8,057 nt of DNA from an uncultured Porphyromonas sp. (lineage in GTDB: Bacteria > Bacteroidota > Bacteroidia > Bacteroidales > Porphyromonadaceae), in the NCBI GenBank assembly GCA_947253195.1, contig CAMXXM010000051.1:1-8057 (forward strand), read 5' to 3'. The position numbers and the translations under genes are program-made. This document shows, piece after piece, positions 6,720 through 8,057 of this stretch. Each line of letters opens with the position of its first letter. Position 1 is the stretch's first letter. The notes beneath the pieces were generated by a model. It saw only the letters and a list, made by a program, of their open reading frames with translations. It searched no databases and was not told the origin of the DNA.

Positions 6720-8057
6720 TTAGAAGATGAATCGATAGCCTACAGCGATCTGGTTATTCTTGAAAAGACTGCGTGCGGTGTAGTCAACGAACATCTCGCC
6801 ACCGGTGCCGAGATTGATACTGGTGCCGGCGATGATGTTGGTGCCAAACTTAGTGCCCAGACCGTGCTGGAAGAGACCAACGCCGAGACCTACATAGGGA
6901 GTGAAGCGGCTCTTGATGTCGATGTTGTAGACAAAGTTGCCGGCGAGATCAAAGGAGGTACCTCCCTGACGGAAGCCAAACATGATCTCAGGCACGAAGT
7001 CAAAAGAGCTGTCGCTGATCTGCATGTAACCACGCATGCCGAGCGCCCAAGAGGTGGACTCGCCGAGACTGACGCCTGTGACGGCAGCGAGGCGGTTGAG
7101 CTTCAGCCAGCCACCATTGGGGTGGATGGCTGCGGGCCGCTCTGAGGGAGCGATATCGTAAGAGCCACGGGCAACAGGCTGCGGAGCATTGTATCCGGTG
7201 CCGGGAGCGATGATAGTCGTGGAGGGAGCCACGCTACCATTGTTGCCACTGCGGGCATCGCGCTCGAGTGAGCCTACGCGTGACTGGAGATCCTTGATGG
7301 CACGATCGTCAGAGGTTACGGTCGTGGTCGTGGTGGAAGTAGAGGTGCCGGCGCTCTGAGAGGCGAGGGCGCGGAGGATCACGTCGGTCTCGTCAGCCGT
7401 GTAGAGGGAGGCGCGCTTGCCCTCCTCCTCGTGGATGCGAGCCATGATGCGATCAACCATCTCCTCAAACTCCTTCTTTGTCATCATCTTATTCTGGAGC
7501 TTCTCCACCTCAGCGCGGCTGGCCTTAGAGCTGCGGGAGTCAACGCTCTCACGGGCCTCACTATATTGGCGATCACTGCGGAGCTCATTGGTGCGCTCGT
7601 TGAAGACCGTGGTCTGGCTCTCATCCATAAGCTCGCTCTGGAGGACGGGATCACCGAGGTTGATGCGGAGACCGCCGGTGTAGCCAATATTAACAGCAAT
7701 GTCCTTAGGTGTGCTTACGCTCTTGATGCTCTGCTCATTCGCCGTCATCAGGAGGGCATCAGCATTGCCAAAGAGGGCAAACCAGCGAGAGATCGGGATC
7801 TCGATGCCGGCACCGAGCATGCCGAAGAGGTCGTGAGACTTGAAGTTCTGCTTTGCCTGTGCCTGGCTGCCGGAGTTGATCAGACCGTTACGGTCGAGGT
7901 AGCCGGCTCCGAAGCGGAGGTAGGGGACAATGCCGCGCGGGTAATTGAGACGTGCGATGAAGTTGGCACCGTACATCTTCAGGTCCTTATTGAAGTCGAA
8001 GCTCAGCTTATTGGGCTCCTTGGTGGCCTGGTAATAGAAGGCACGGAGACCAACGAG
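6720..8057 (-). CDS. Double beta-barrel outer-membrane protein with central coiled coil (5' end outside window)
   Basis: The frame is open to the right edge, so the start and signal peptide are missing; the 445 visible residues are the C-terminal part. Visible residues about 1-136 hold some six amphipathic strands (for example LVGLRAFYYQA, VPYLRFGAGYLDR, DLFGMLGAGIEIPI), consistent with the end of an eight-stranded barrel. Residues about 140-235 are charged and helical. A Ser/Thr run (about 237-248) and a short coiled coil (IKDLQSRVGSLERD) follow, then a Pro/Ala-rich linker. Residues about 317-445 form eight further strands ending GYRFIF; a C-terminal Phe is the usual signal for BAM-assisted barrel insertion. 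Two barrels in one chain are unusual. It precedes the OmpA-domain gene by 47 bp without a terminator, so both are probably made together. The role is unknown; an outer-membrane structural or porin-like function is inferred. Confidence 0.88.
   Translation of the reverse strand, partial: LVGLRAFYYQATKEPNKLSFDFNKDLKMYGANFIARLNYPRGIVPYLRFGAGYLDRNGLINSGSQAQAKQNFKSHDLFGMLGAGIEIPISRWFALFGNADALLMTANEQSIKSVSTPKDIAVNIGYTGGLRINLGDPVLQSELMDESQTTVFNERTNELRSDRQYSEARESVDSRSSKASRAEVEKLQNKMMTKKEFEEMVDRIMARIHEEEGKRASLYTADETDVILRALASQSAGTSTSTTTTTVTSDDRAIKDLQSRVGSLERDARSGNNGSVAPSTTIIAPGTGYNAPQPVARGSYDIAPSERPAAIHPNGGWLKLNRLAAVTGVSLGESTSWALGMRGYMQISDSSFDFVPEIMFGFRQGGTSFDLAGNFVYNIDIKSRFTPYVGLGVGLFQHGLGTKFGTNIIAGTSINLGTGGEMFVDYTARSLFKNNQIAVGYRFIF

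Overview
The window looks like a piece of a Bacteroidetes chromosome, most likely Porphyromonas or a close relative. Four observations point there: envelope genes typical of the phylum (a TPR protein next to a plug-less TonB-receptor-type barrel, and an OmpA-type protein whose domain carries a GYASPEG motif), a TAnnTTTG promoter element, no Shine-Dalgarno sequences before the starts, and a fairly GC-rich composition with Gln directly after predicted signal-peptide cleavage sites. The genus is an inference and was not tested by any search. All four supported genes lie on the minus strand and encode exported or outer-membrane proteins.

Read in the direction of transcription, from the right edge, the first unit is an outer-membrane gene pair. 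A protein (8057-6720, start outside the window) has the order beta-barrel, helical/coiled-coil segment, Ser/Thr linker, second eight-stranded beta-barrel. After 47 bp comes a 320-residue periplasmic protein (6672-5710) with a helical region and a C-terminal OmpA-type domain. A strong intrinsic terminator (5633-5670) closes this unit. The pair resembles an OmpA system whose membrane and periplasmic parts are in separate genes.

An 805-bp gap (4905-5709) has no convincing gene. It is rich in palindromes: a 22-bp inverted repeat (5139-5201) with smaller relatives beside it, an 11-bp inverted repeat (5267-5311) with a third diverged copy at 5467-5477, and a run of hairpins from 5380 to 5585. A promoter-like CATCTTTG lies on the plus strand in this run. 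This is the least explained part of the window.

The second unit starts from a TAccTTTG promoter (4947-4940). It holds a 998-residue secreted TPR protein (4904-1908) and, 46 bp later, a 620-residue outer-membrane beta-barrel protein (1861-1, running off the left edge but probably only a few codons short of its end). The pairing of a large periplasmic TPR protein with a plug-less barrel suggests a joint envelope function, but the sequence does not say which one.

No tRNA, rRNA, insertion sequence, CRISPR array or phage gene was seen.
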